Source of the DNA: Salminus brasiliensis
Lineage: Eukaryota > Chordata > Actinopteri > Characiformes > Bryconidae
Length of the DNA stretch: 64,000 nucleotides
Assembly (NCBI RefSeq): GCF_030463535.1
Contig: NC_132893.1
Span: forward strand, 27,154,782 to 27,218,781
Reading direction: 5' to 3'
Position numbers and translations under genes: made by a program. Positions 22,060 to 34,800 of the stretch are shown here, piece after piece. Numbering within the stretch: the stretch's first letter is position 1; every line of letters begins with the position of its first letter. The notes under the pieces are model-generated. The model worked only from the letters and a program-made list of their open reading frames with translations, was not told where the DNA came from and did no database searches.

Positions 22060-25000
22060 CTGACAAACAAAAAATCAAGAATGTAAGCCAGATGTCGAAT
22101 GTAGCACAGCAAGTAAAGGTCCCATGTCTGTTTCATGAAATAATGAGTTTGGGGTTTCAGAATGTCCCATTCACTGCCCACTCAACACAGTACATACGTA
22201 AAGGCAAAGCAGTAAAACAGCCTAAATTTGGACTAAATTGGTCACTAGTCACCCAAAAACCAGTGTATTTACATGCATCCACCTGCTCAGCCTACACCTG
22301 TCCATTCATTTTGAGTTAAGAGTTTTAGCCCAGTCTGCTTTCTGATTATTAAATCAAAATAATCAAAATTACGTCAATAAGAAGTTTTGAATGTTGTTTT
22401 TAAATAATTTCAGATGAATTACCCAGCCCTACTTCAAGGAGACAAAAATGCAAATGTAGAATCTGGGCCCTGTAATGTCTGCTTTTGGCTTATCTAAAAT
22501 ACATCACCTCCGGGCACTGGCACTGGGAATATTAGATTGGAGCAGTGCCTTATCATATATAATTCTGGGTAATCAACTAAGAATATAATTAGCCTATACA
22601 AAATGCAGCAGCTGAATAGCTGCCATTCTCTAACACACTCATAAAAGTCTAGTCTAACTAGATCATGCGAGATGTAATTTTGCTGGCTCTGTAACTGAAT
22701 GACAAATTAGGCCATAATTTGCCCATCTTAATGATGTAATGGTCTACTGGCTTTGTGCTGGGGGCACCGTCCTGCATAACCAAGCGGCCCTGTGCTATGC
22801 ATGCAAATTTCAGCGAAAAATGCAGGTATGCTCCATGCATGTTAATGAGGCATTACTTTATGAGCTATTAATTTTCATCAAATTAATGAAAAGATAGCTG
22901 GCAGTGGCATTATCATACACAACATGGGCACCATGAACCAGAAGGTTATTCGTGGGTTTAATTTGCTCATTTGCATTTGTCAAAAAATCAATACAGCGGT
23001 GGTTTTACAGAGATATCTCATAAGATTTCTGGGGTTTGTAAACTAGTTGGAATATAGAAAATGTACCAACAAGGCAGCAGTGTTGCATTTAAAAAAGGAC
23101 TAAACTGACAACATGAATGAATAAACTATAAAGATGGTATAATGGGCTGACATCAAATCCACTGTTTAGAAAGTAAGTATACCACTAAAGTTACTACAAC
23201 TCTATAACTGGTCTAATCTGTCCTACTATGATACATGCAGTAGTTCAGTGTCCTAGAAGTACTGATGATGTAAATGATACAAAGAAAATCTTAATCACGA
23301 TAAGGAAACATATTATAGTGGCCCCTAATATATACTATATTTTGAACCTACGGAAGTCATATTTCTATAAAAGACAAGACAGGACAAGACAACCATATTT
23401 ACCATTTGTGCTGGACACTGAGGGAATTAGCCTTCCTGCCTTTAACCCATCCGTACAAACACACACAGCGACAGTGAGCACACATGCCCAGAGCAGTGGG
23501 CAGCCACTGCTGCTTGCTAAAGGGCCAAACAGTAACAGCAGCAGCTCTAGCCATGCAGTCTGCCTTTCCACACAGTAGTGAAAGAATGGGTGGTTCTAAA
23601 GAGCTCACTGAACTCCAGCCTGGTTCTGTAGGTAATAGGAGCAGCTCTGCTGCAACAGCAAGTCAGCTGGTGACATTTTTTACTTCCTAGATCTTCCACA
23701 ATCAGCTGTGAGGGGTATTATTGAAAAGTGGAAGTGTTTATGAACCACAGCAGCTCAGCCATGAAGTGTCAGACCACATAAAGTTACAGAGCCAGGTCAC
23801 AGAGTGCTGAGGCACACAGTGCAGAAAAGTCTCCAACGCTCTGCTGACTCAATAACTGAGGAGCTCCCAACCTGCTGTTAGAGCTGCAAATGGAAGGCCT
23901 ACTCCATATTAATGTCTATGGATTTAGAATGGGATGTCTTAAAAGCTCCTGGGATGTCTAAAAAGCTCCTGTAACGTGTAGGTGTCCCAATACTTGTGTC
24001 CATGTAGTGTATTTCATTCATTCATGTGAGTAACTATGCAAACAAATATGTATCATATCATAATCGCTAGAGCTTTCAGACAATTCAAACAATTCATTGA
24101 AAAAATCACATTATTTGTTACAGCTGTACAAGTGGACAAAATACGCCCCTCTGGCCAAGGGGATTGTGGCCCCTTGCTTTCATCCATACAGTTTGTGGAT
24201 TTTTGATACAGTGAATTCATGAAACTCCTGAGGGGAACTGGGGCTGTTGCCTTTGTTAGTTTGCTGCTAGTTGGCTGATCCACAGGACTCTTGTGAGCTC
24301 TGTCCAGCACTGTCTGCTGAAGGTACTGGGCGCAATATTCCATATAAATAACTTATCCCATATAAGTAATATATAAAGATACTTCAACATTCACAAAGCC
24401 AGTCTCATGCCCTTTAGAACAGACTTGGCCACAGCGCTGATCCTAATCCTAACAAGCTCTAACATCCGTTTGTCTGCTGTGGATTATTTCAAGGTATGGC
24501 CTCATTTATGAGAGCTCCAATACTCCTTTAAGACTTCGATCCAATCTCGCATTAAGTGGCAGCCTCCAGGGTTCGCTGCCCTGACTGAGAGCTGGTTCAC
24601 CCTTCGAAGGCCTATATTTAGCGCCCAAGCCTACCGGTCTGAAGGTGTCATTGAAAAGAGGAAGGTGCTTGGCTGCCATGGTAACTCACAAGAACATCTG
24701 ATGTGCCTACAGAATTATGTGGCCAGAGCGAACACCTTTTGAAGACTGTAATCAAACACCAGCTGACCAATGGCCAGTGGAGATTATACGTGGAGGTTAC
24801 ATATTTTTAGTTCCCATGTGTTTTTTCAGCTTTTGAGGCACCTTCAAAGGAAATCGCAAACCCCCTCGGGAGAGCGTGCATGCTTAAAAGATCACTACAT
24901 GTAAGAACTCCAGCAGCGCAGGATAATGGCCTCATTTTCAAGACCGGCTAGTTGAACGAAAACTAATTTAACAGATCCAAATATACTCTCCCCGTAAGTC

Positions 25001-28000
25001 TTTTAAGAACTGTTCTGAAAGGCTGGACTTGGGAGAGCACTTTCAGCAGAATTACGCTTCCTTCCTTCACCGCAGAATTCTGTATGAAAATATAATTTCA
25101 CCACTGTCGCATCAAAATTATCCAGCTCCATTTCTCCATTTGTGTGAACGGCAACTGTGAAACATTCTGGACAAATGGACCAAAAGAAGTGGTCCAAAAT
25201 ATATAAGGCCTAATTTCCTGGATTTTCTTGTACCCCCCCCATGACACTGACATTTGTGTGGGTTTATGCACCAACAACAGCCATAATACCCACTTACATG
25301 ACCACTTCCCAAGCTCCCTTTATCCCTTGACAGGCAGTTATGCAGCTACTTTAATTAAGCTGAACCTATTGCTGACACAGATGTGCAAATGCACACACAG
25401 CCAATAGAATAGGACTCTCTGGAGCTAATAAACATGAACCTATTGGCACAATGACTAATGCCAGGTGTGGGCTAGAGGGGCCCTCAGCATTGTGCTGTGG
25501 AGCAGTGGAGCTGTGTTGTCTGGAATGATAGATGGTGCTCCATACAATTCTTTTAGGATGAGTTGGGGGTTGTGATCATCCAACATCCTGACCTCACTAA
25601 CGCTCTTTGTCGCTGAATGCAATCAAATCCTCCCCTGGACAGTAGAAACAGTTATGGCAACAAAATTGGGATAAACGTTTTTTTAAACCCTTGATTTTGG
25701 AAGAAATAATAAATGAGTAGGTGTCCCAGAACTTTTGTCCATATAGTGTATGGTGAGCCTGTACTGTGCTTCAGTCAAAAGCAGCTGAAACACTGAATGG
25801 GTGGGACTAACCTACTGTAGATGGAGTAGGTGGGTGTGTGTAAAAGTGTTGCTTTTTGTGATGTCACAACTTGGTGTGAACTGAAAATGGGCTGTTTTGC
25901 AGCTTGGTCTCCATGTACTCTCTTTTTATGGACTGTGCACTCCCGTGAGAGACTGTCTCTGATGCCTTTTACCTCCTGTAAAATGAGCCATTCAAATGAC
26001 CACACGTTATATTAATCCCATGCAAATTAACATGTGGGTAAATATACCATCATATCCTGTGGAAAGGGAGATTTCATGTGGCTGTTCTCAGGTATGGAGA
26101 TGCTCCAGGAGGCTTTGTGTTTTGCCATTCAAGTCTGTGGCAAACCTCAGTCAAATCCAAAAGACGAGCCAAAGGACCCCTCAGAGGTACAACTCTGCTG
26201 GTAGCTTTAGGTACGTTATTGTTTGCGCAGCCTCTAGCGTACATACGTCTTATGAACATGTAGCTGCTAATTTTCACACTAGAATTAATTTATTACTATA
26301 AGTGGTTATAGAAGATTTTTTTGGAGGTGACGGCGGTAAATTGAGTAGCCACTCCCATCATCATGCCAAAGTTTCTTATCCAGTGCAAATCAGCCATAGA
26401 TTTTACAGACGTCCTGTAGTAAAAGGCACTGCTCCACCTCCCCATGTAAAACTAATCCCGGGCTTATGAAGAACCTCTTACAGGTTTTTCACACTCACAT
26501 CTCTATTACAAACAGGGTTCTTCATGGAGCCAAAAGTGGTTTGTTTAAGATATTGCTTGAAGAACTTTAAATCTACTCTACATCAAATGTTCTTCAGTTG
26601 AACAGAAGTGAGGAAAAGTCAGTTCTGCATGATATGGGCCCTTTAATGTACGCTGAAATTGAAGAATGTAAAATGATCATTTCAGAGATATGTTATGATG
26701 CTGTCAATTTATGGCATTTATGGCCATGTGTTGAGAAGATTAAGAGTACTTTAGAGCCTTTTTTCCAGGCTGCATCCAGCTGTCGCTCTGCATCCTGACT
26801 GAGACGAGAGTGTGTAATCACTGGGTTGTCTTTAAGCCCGCTGAGCGCTGCCTTGGAAAGACGCTCCACAGGTGGCTGCCTGCAGGCTGGCTTTGATTTC
26901 CGGAGATGACAATCAGAGGGCAGAAGCTGTGGGCTCCCTGCTAGCTAACACCGCCAGGCCTGGGCTCTTCACGCCAATTTAAGTCGATCGATGCTCCCTT
27001 CTCTTGTCCTCAATCGAGCTTTATTCGCGATGCTCGTACTTTTGATACCGCAGATTGGATCGAGAATGAAAGCGTGCGGCAGACGAATGAGGAAAAGTGT
27101 CTGGAACGTCTGATGCGCATCTCAAAGCTATACTTTACAGTATACAGGGGGTAAATACACAGCAGCCAAAGCCTACCATCTAAAGACAGGGTGATCTTCA
27201 CAGCAATCTGTTCTGTTTCCACCAAAGGCAAAGCAGTCATGTTCCTACTGAAGTTACAAGTGTTCTGCTGGACCAGTTCACTTTGCCTCCCCAGCTACTT
27301 AAAGAGTGTTGCTCAGATGTATCTGAGACTTATTTGATAGTTTTATATTGAGATTTTGTGGCTAATTATGGGGTGTTATGACCCAAATGAATCATTCACA
27401 AAGCCTTAAGCACTGTGTTTATGCCTGCTCTTTAAAGTTCCTACTGAAAATACAGAACATCTGCAGCAGCTGGAACCAAAATTACATGTTTATCTAAGTG
27501 ATGTCATTAACTTAATTTGACCTACTTAATTATTAATGAAGCATTGCAACACATTGTTCAAGCTAATGTTTCCTCCATTTATCTCCATCCATACATCTCC
27601 ATCCATTCATACATATCCATCCATCCATCTCCATCCATTTATATCCAACCATCCATCCATCTATCTCCATCCATTCATATCCATCCATCCATTCATCTCC
27701 ATCCGTCCATCCATCTCCATACATTCATATCTATCCATCCATCCATCTCCATCCATCCATCCAGTGCCATCCATTCATCTCCATCCGTCCATCCATCTCC
27801 ATACATTCATTTCCATTCATCCATTCATCTCCACCCATACATATCCATCCATCCATTCAACTCCTTTCAACTCCATCCATCCATTCATCTCCATCCATTC
27901 ATCTCCATCCATTCATCTCCATCCATTCATCTCCATCCATTCATCTCCATCCATCCATTCATCTCCATCCATTCATATCCTAATAAAGTGCTCAGTGAGT

Positions 28001-28805
28001 TTACACACATACTGTTATATTATTACACATTATTGAAGAAATGCCTCATTCACTGCTAGAACATTCATTTAGTGCACATCCATGACTCAAGTGCGATTTG
28101 CTGTTATTACTCTAAATAAGAGACTACATATAAAATCTTTTCTAGTATTGCTTTTTTACCCACTTATGGTCAACTAATAATAACGAATATTATTTATAAT
28201 ACTTATAATAATGTATTATACTCTGACTTAAATACTCGATTTTTTACTTTCTTTTTTATATCGTATACTAAATTGTATAAAATAAGCTTGACAGAACAGC
28301 ATTTACTGGCTGAGTAACACAATTTCAGTGAAAAGATTTAAATTGCCACCATGCAGAAAAACGTGCAGGTAGGGAAGCATAATCTTGCAAAGCTTGACCA
28401 AACAGCTTTTAACTGGTGTTTAAAATTCACATTTCAGTGAAAAAAGTTAGTTTAGAAACAGAAAGAGCTTATGCAGTAATTTCACATTCAAGTACATAAT
28501 TATATACATGTCCATGTACTAACCTTCAGTGTCTGGCCAAATTTTGGTTTCAGAACCAAGAGAAAAAACAGATGGAAACAAAAAGTGCTAAAAGTTCCAT
28601 TAAATGTGTGTTTATTGGTAAGAACTATTTATGACTGGCTTTTACTGGTTCTTTAAACGTTTGGTTTCATAACAAAATATGCAAATAAAAATGTTCTATG
28701 TAAAAAAATAAAAAGTAGGCCATCAGTAAGCTTTATGGTTTCGTTGTTCTCTGTTGATACTTTCGATACTGTGTGTCAATGCCAGTACCAATACAGTATC
28801 GGTAC

Positions 28806-28858
<53 letters not shown>

Positions 28859-31800
28859 TTTAATGCTTTAACAATTTTACATGACCTTTCCTTTCACTGT
28901 AACTTCCAACATGAACAGACAGAGCTTGGTGGATTTAAGCAAATTGTTGGTTTTCATGACATCCCAAAACTATTAATTCCAAATTAGCAGCTCAGTTTCT
29001 ATATATGGGTTGTTTAGGCTGAACGGTGCATTTTCAATCCTTCAGCAGTGTTTGAATCCTAAACCAAACCCTAATTTAAAAAGTGAAGCAAATCGAGGTT
29101 TTCAGGTATATAACTGCTTGTGTGACTCACCCTCTGACGGCGTGAATCAGGCGAAGTGAGGGGTAGGCTGTGCGCAGTGGAAGCTTTCTCTTGAGGATGA
29201 GCTCATTGACGCCCTCCACGTGCTTCTCTCCACCCTTCACCATGAAGGCAGGAATCCACAGGACGCTGTCGTTCAGCGCGCTGAGCCGCTCTACAAAGCG
29301 CTCGCGCACCGTCTCGTTCCGCAAACCGCCGTACACACGCTGGATCACAGACGGGTTCATGGTGGTGAAGTCCGACTTCAGGCCCACGTCCTCCGCAAAC
29401 TCGGCCAGGGGGGCCAGGTTACATCTGAGGCAGAGCCGCAGGAAAAGACAAACGTTAGAGCTGAAATGAAACTCCCTCAGGCTGCCTATGAGGCATTAGT
29501 CACATGAAATGAAGAGAGGTATGAGGCAGCATAAAACTGCCTGCCTCAGTGGATAGAAGACAGTCCTTGATCGTATGTCAAACTTTGGAAACTGATCTGA
29601 TCTGGATGTTATAAAGTCCAGATTTAGACCTTGTATACATTCTTTCAACAAAATATGCTTTAGTATATTTAAATCTGCATTAATATATACATGAGACTTA
29701 AGCCTATATGGACAAAAGTACTGGGACACCTGTGCATACATTGTTTCTTCTGAAATCATGGGTTAACCCTGCTTTCACTGTCTCTACTGTCGAGTAGAGT
29801 AGAGCATTTTGAGTATATTCAGCAACAAGAGCATTAGTGAGGTCAGGATATTGGATGCTCACCATCCCACCTCATCTCCAACTCATCCCAAAAGTATTGG
29901 ATGGAGCACCATTCATCATTCAAGAGAATACAGTTCCACTGCTCTATAGCTCAAAGCTGGGGGGCTTTTTACCCCTAACTCCCCACCAGCACTCTAGCCA
30001 ATACAGCTGTCTGTTTGTGGGGCTAAGCATCAGCAATGAGCATTCTCCTGCAAGCGTGTTGAGCTGTCCAATTTACATTCTTACATTTTATGACATTTAG
30101 CTGACGCTCTTATCCAGAGCGACTTACAAGGTTACTTGTATTACAGAGGTGGGCCAGTGTAGTGTCTTATTGGTGTAGTGCAGCACAGTCACCCAGACCG
30201 GGAATCGAACCCCAGTCTCCCAGGTAGTGTGGTAGCTTACTGGCAGGTAGTGGTGTTATCTGTTGCGCCACACCAACCACGTCCAATAATGTCCTTGTGA
30301 TTGTGGCAGTTAGCAAAAGTATGGTGGTGCTTTCCATATCTTGGAGGAAGCAAATGCTAGTTTCGACCCAGCTAGTGCAGTGAAAAAGGGGGGGGGGTCC
30401 CAGCTTGAGGACGGGAATTGGCAATTGGTAAAAATCTAAAGCTAAAAATGATTAGTTAAATAGAATTTACTCACATTACTTGTGTGATTTACTTGAGCAC
30501 AAATTATTCAATCAAGTATCTGAGAAGGTAATAGAAGCTTAAATCAAAAGCATGTAAACTTGCATGGTAAATGTGTCCTGGGTGTGTTCACACACAGCTT
30601 TTTACACATGTTGATGCAAGATGCATCGGGTCTGTTCCGAATAAATATCAACACCAGTCACCCCAATTAAGAGCTATTTTAAATATTGCAGTGTTTTCTG
30701 ATATCTATCTCATGTTGTATAACACATAGAAGAAAAGGTCGCCAGCAATGAAAAACATTGACAGATTGCATCCAAAACTCAGCCTGGATGCCTCTGACAA
30801 ATCCCTGGCTTCTAGCCATTTTCTTGCAGACTGGATGAAAGGGGATTCATTTGATTACGTTGGCTAAATCTGCCATAAATTAACGACTCAGCTGAGATAA
30901 GTTACAAGATTGGTAAAGCAATCTGTAACGACAGACTGGGAGGCAGATTACCAGACAGGCTTTTACCAGCCGCTGCTTTCCACTCTCGTGCCTCGGTCGC
31001 TGCAGCGAGAACTCGATACCTAAAGGCCAGAGATAAGTGAATAATAGCCAGAGGGGAAATTACCGTATAACAAAATCATGGCTGTCGATCTCCTTTCCAC
31101 ATCCGCTCTTAAGGAGCACCCCGGAGTTGCCCACCACGGCGCAGGTTCTGAAGCGCTTGTTCTTCAGCGGGGACACCTCAGGCAGCAGGCTGTGCAGAGT
31201 GTGAGAGACGTTCAGAGTTCTGCGCCTGTCCAGAATGTAGTGGATGGTGTCACCGGGTTTAAAGCTGCTCTTGATCACGGACACGTCCCTCTCTGCGTCC
31301 AGGAAATGCAGGATGTCCTTCCTTTTAATGAAGCATAGAAACTCATCAGGACACATCAACACTGCAGTGTGTGACAGACCACACAAATACAAAAGAAAAT
31401 TAGTGGGTTTTTATCAGGAACAATAACAGACAGTAATGTGTTTATTAATACAGAACAAAGGGGTGTACGTCTAACTGATTCTCCATGTGTTTGTCTCCAG
31501 CTGATTCACTGGCAGAAATTTAATGCAGCCCTAATCTAATTCTCTTTTGTTCTGTGTGTGTGTGTGTGTGTGTGTAAGTACGCTGGCACAAATTGGCTGC
31601 CACTTTATATCAGTTTTATGTGTTTGTACTGTTGTCTGCGTGCTTATTCAGACTTCCCCCCCATATCTTATATCTCATTTCCCACCTATGTGTTGCTCAT
31701 TGCAGTTTTTAGGGCCTCGAGGGTTACATCCCAGCTTGGAGGTCTCCCAGGCCTGCTGCTGGATGGACTCCACAGCGCCGCTCAGAGGCAATGCTGTGCC

Positions 31801-34800
31801 AGCTGCTGGAGCAACTGTATAATCATAGCCTGGGGGGTGGGCAGGGGGGTTTCCTGGGCCCACCGCCAGAGCAACTCTATACCGCGGCTTGGTGGTTTCC
31901 CAGACCAGCTGTCATAGTGTGTGTAGTTTCCTAGTACAGCAACCGGAGCAACTATATTGCAGCCTCATAGGTTGAAATTGAGAGACTGAGACAGCAGAGT
32001 CAGGCTCTGTGACGAGCTGACAGATGCTCCACTACCTTGGCTTGTTTGTCATGTTTCTTTGCGAATAGCATAGACCTTAAACCTTAAACATAACAGCGCA
32101 CCACATACATCTACGACACAAATCGATGGAATCAAATGGAAGCAACATGGAGGAGAACTCAAACAGTGGGGCATTGGTGGCTCAGCAGTTAGAGCACCGG
32201 ATGGTTCGATACCCAGACTTGGCAAGCTGCCACTGTTGGGTCCTTGAGCAAAGGCCTTCACCCTCTCTGCTCCCCGGGCACTGCAGTAATGGCTGCCCAC
32301 CGCTCTGGGCATATGTGCTGATTGTCCAGTGTGGGTGTTTGGTCAAGCAGCTTACATTATAGTAATTGAGGTAAATTGTCCAGTACTAGTTAGCAGTTTG
32401 AAAACATTTTACATTTACATTTTACATTTTATGGCATTTAGCTGACGCTCTTATCCAGAGCGACTTACAAGGTTATGCGTATTACAGAGGTGGGTCAGTG
32501 TAGCGTTAGGAGTCTTGCCCAAGGACTCTTATTGGTGTAGCACTGCATAGTCAACCAGACTGGGAATCAAACCCCAATCTACCACGTGGAGAGCTAGCTC
32601 ACTAGCAGGTAGTGATATTATCTGTTGCACCACACCAACCGCCACTGTGGTCACGGTGATCCTACAGATGAAGCACACACTAGTCTTTACCCTCCCTGCT
32701 TTGCATTATGTGATAGGGAAGTTGGTAATCACTACACTGGGGAGAAAAATGGGGGAAAATTACAATATATGAGGACCAAAGGCTATGTAATAACATGCAA
32801 TACTGTGTATTATTAAAAATTCATAAATCCTTAAACTCCTCATCCTTAAAACTAACCAGAACTATAACCAACTAAACTAACCTATAAACTAATCACAATG
32901 GCATGCCCTAATTATTAGAGATCAATTACCTTATCACACTAGGAATAAAGCAACTCTTCGAACAAGCCGTGGTAGTTTTTAAGGATCTAAACCAGAACAC
33001 TGTAAACATGACAGCAGCAAATAGACTAAAATATTTACATTTTTTTAACTGCTTGCTTCCACATTTTTGGCCCACTTCAGTGTACACTCCGATTATCTCA
33101 TTCTCTGAATGCCCGGGGATATTTTCAAATCCAACCCAAAACCTCCAGCGTGACTCAGAGACAGGAAAACTGCAGGCGCCTCTGAATCTAACAAATGACA
33201 CAGTATAAGCGAGACGTTACAAGCGGCTAATGAGGAAGTGTTTGTGACACCCGTCTGAGGTGTCTGCAGTGTCAACGGAGCGTGACATTTCCCCAAACAC
33301 AAGGCAGATAGCGCTCCGCCTTGTAATTACAAATATGCTGAACATTTGGGGAACGATAAGATCAGGCATCTACAGTTTCTCAAAAGCGGATGAATATCAT
33401 CGTCTAGTTGCTACATTCACGTGAGATGGGTCTGATTAAAACAACAGACCAGTTCAAGAGATTACTCATTACAACCTAATGCCTATTCTTTATTCAGTAC
33501 CTACAAGAAAAGCAGTGCAAACTGACTTTTCAATTAAAATATAGAAAAGGAATAACAGCCTATGCCACTTAATGGGTGCCCTAGAATGGAAAAGTACATT
33601 GGCAACTGACAAACCTTGAACCTCAAACGCTGTTGTGTCAGACATTACCAAAACCGAGCTGGAAAACAGGCCAATTCCAAAACCCTAAAACTTTCATAGC
33701 AGTCTTGACTCATTATATTTACGCCTCCAAAATTGACCATTGTCCCTTAGTCCACCTGCCATAGTCCACTTAGTCCACTAGTGAAAGCCATAGTCAACGC
33801 CGGCCAAAGGGTGAAACGTGGCGACGACTTCCGGAGAATATGGTGTTGTTGATTTTGGAGAGCTGCTCATCACATCAGGTCTCTTCTAGTTATGGGAATA
33901 TGGGTTGCTACGGGAACCAGAGCCCGTGGCCACAGCTTTTCTTGTGCCAGTGTCCTCAGCAAAATCAATCAAACAATGTCTTTATACTCAAAAAATGCAA
34001 TCTTTGGCACCCTGAAGGTCAGACAATTACTCCTTCTCATAACTACATAACACGTGTATCAGTTTCATAGTCATTAATAAATAATTCACAATAGTTACAA
34101 AAGAAATACAGCATTCTTCAGCACCTGCCCATTGGCTTCTATTCCAAGCACAGCACACAGAGATTAGGTATCCCTTTAAACACACACAAACACACATACA
34201 GCAGACCTTGAAAGGTCATGTGTTTGCAGACTGAAGCCTAATGTAAAATTAAGACTCATTTTGTTTGTGTTGTTCATCACAGTTCCTCTTTAGACGTTCA
34301 CAGTGATGTCCGAGAACAACAATAAAGAATTCAGAAGGAGGAAGCAGGCCAAAGTCCACTTGCATATGATGCAGATAAACACCACCACAGTCATTCTGCG
34401 CATGTATGACTTTGCAAAGCCACATAAAGGACAGACCTGCTGCTGTGCTCCTCAACCAACCCAACCCCAAGCTTAACCTTAGCAATCAATAAGGAAATGT
34501 TCTGGCTCCTAAGCTTTGCAAAAATACACATTTCTCAATGCATTAGGGGATAATTTCACAGAAAATTTAATTTCTTGCAAGAGTTTATTCAATTTTCAAT
34601 GACTACAGTGTCTGGTCTTGTCAGCTTACAGAAGTTTAGCTCTGCCTATTCACTTTAAGTTATAGCCAAAACTGCTTGTAGCCAATCAGAAAAGAGGGCT
34701 AAAGGCTTGTTGTATAGTTGATCCATCGGGCTTTTGGACACTGGTCATTTAAAAATGAACTACACTAAAAAAAAGGAAGGATATGGGCCCATTAATGCAG

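Larger units (their letters stand above)
22060..29130 (-). other. st8sia4 intron 4
   Basis: 7.1 kb. Low-repeat islands at 22,640-22,990, 24,520-24,980 and 26,790-27,085 look like conserved regulatory DNA; the rest holds transposon remnants, repeat Y, a CCAT satellite and a (CA)n tract. Confidence 0.85.

Noticed and set aside
21864..22319. 151-residue plus-strand frame
   Set aside because: Antisense to st8sia4 exon 5, continuing into the intron; shadow of the real gene.
27517..28059. 180-residue Ser/Ile/His/Pro frame
   Set aside because: It is a reading of the CCAT satellite, open in two frames, with no gene structure.
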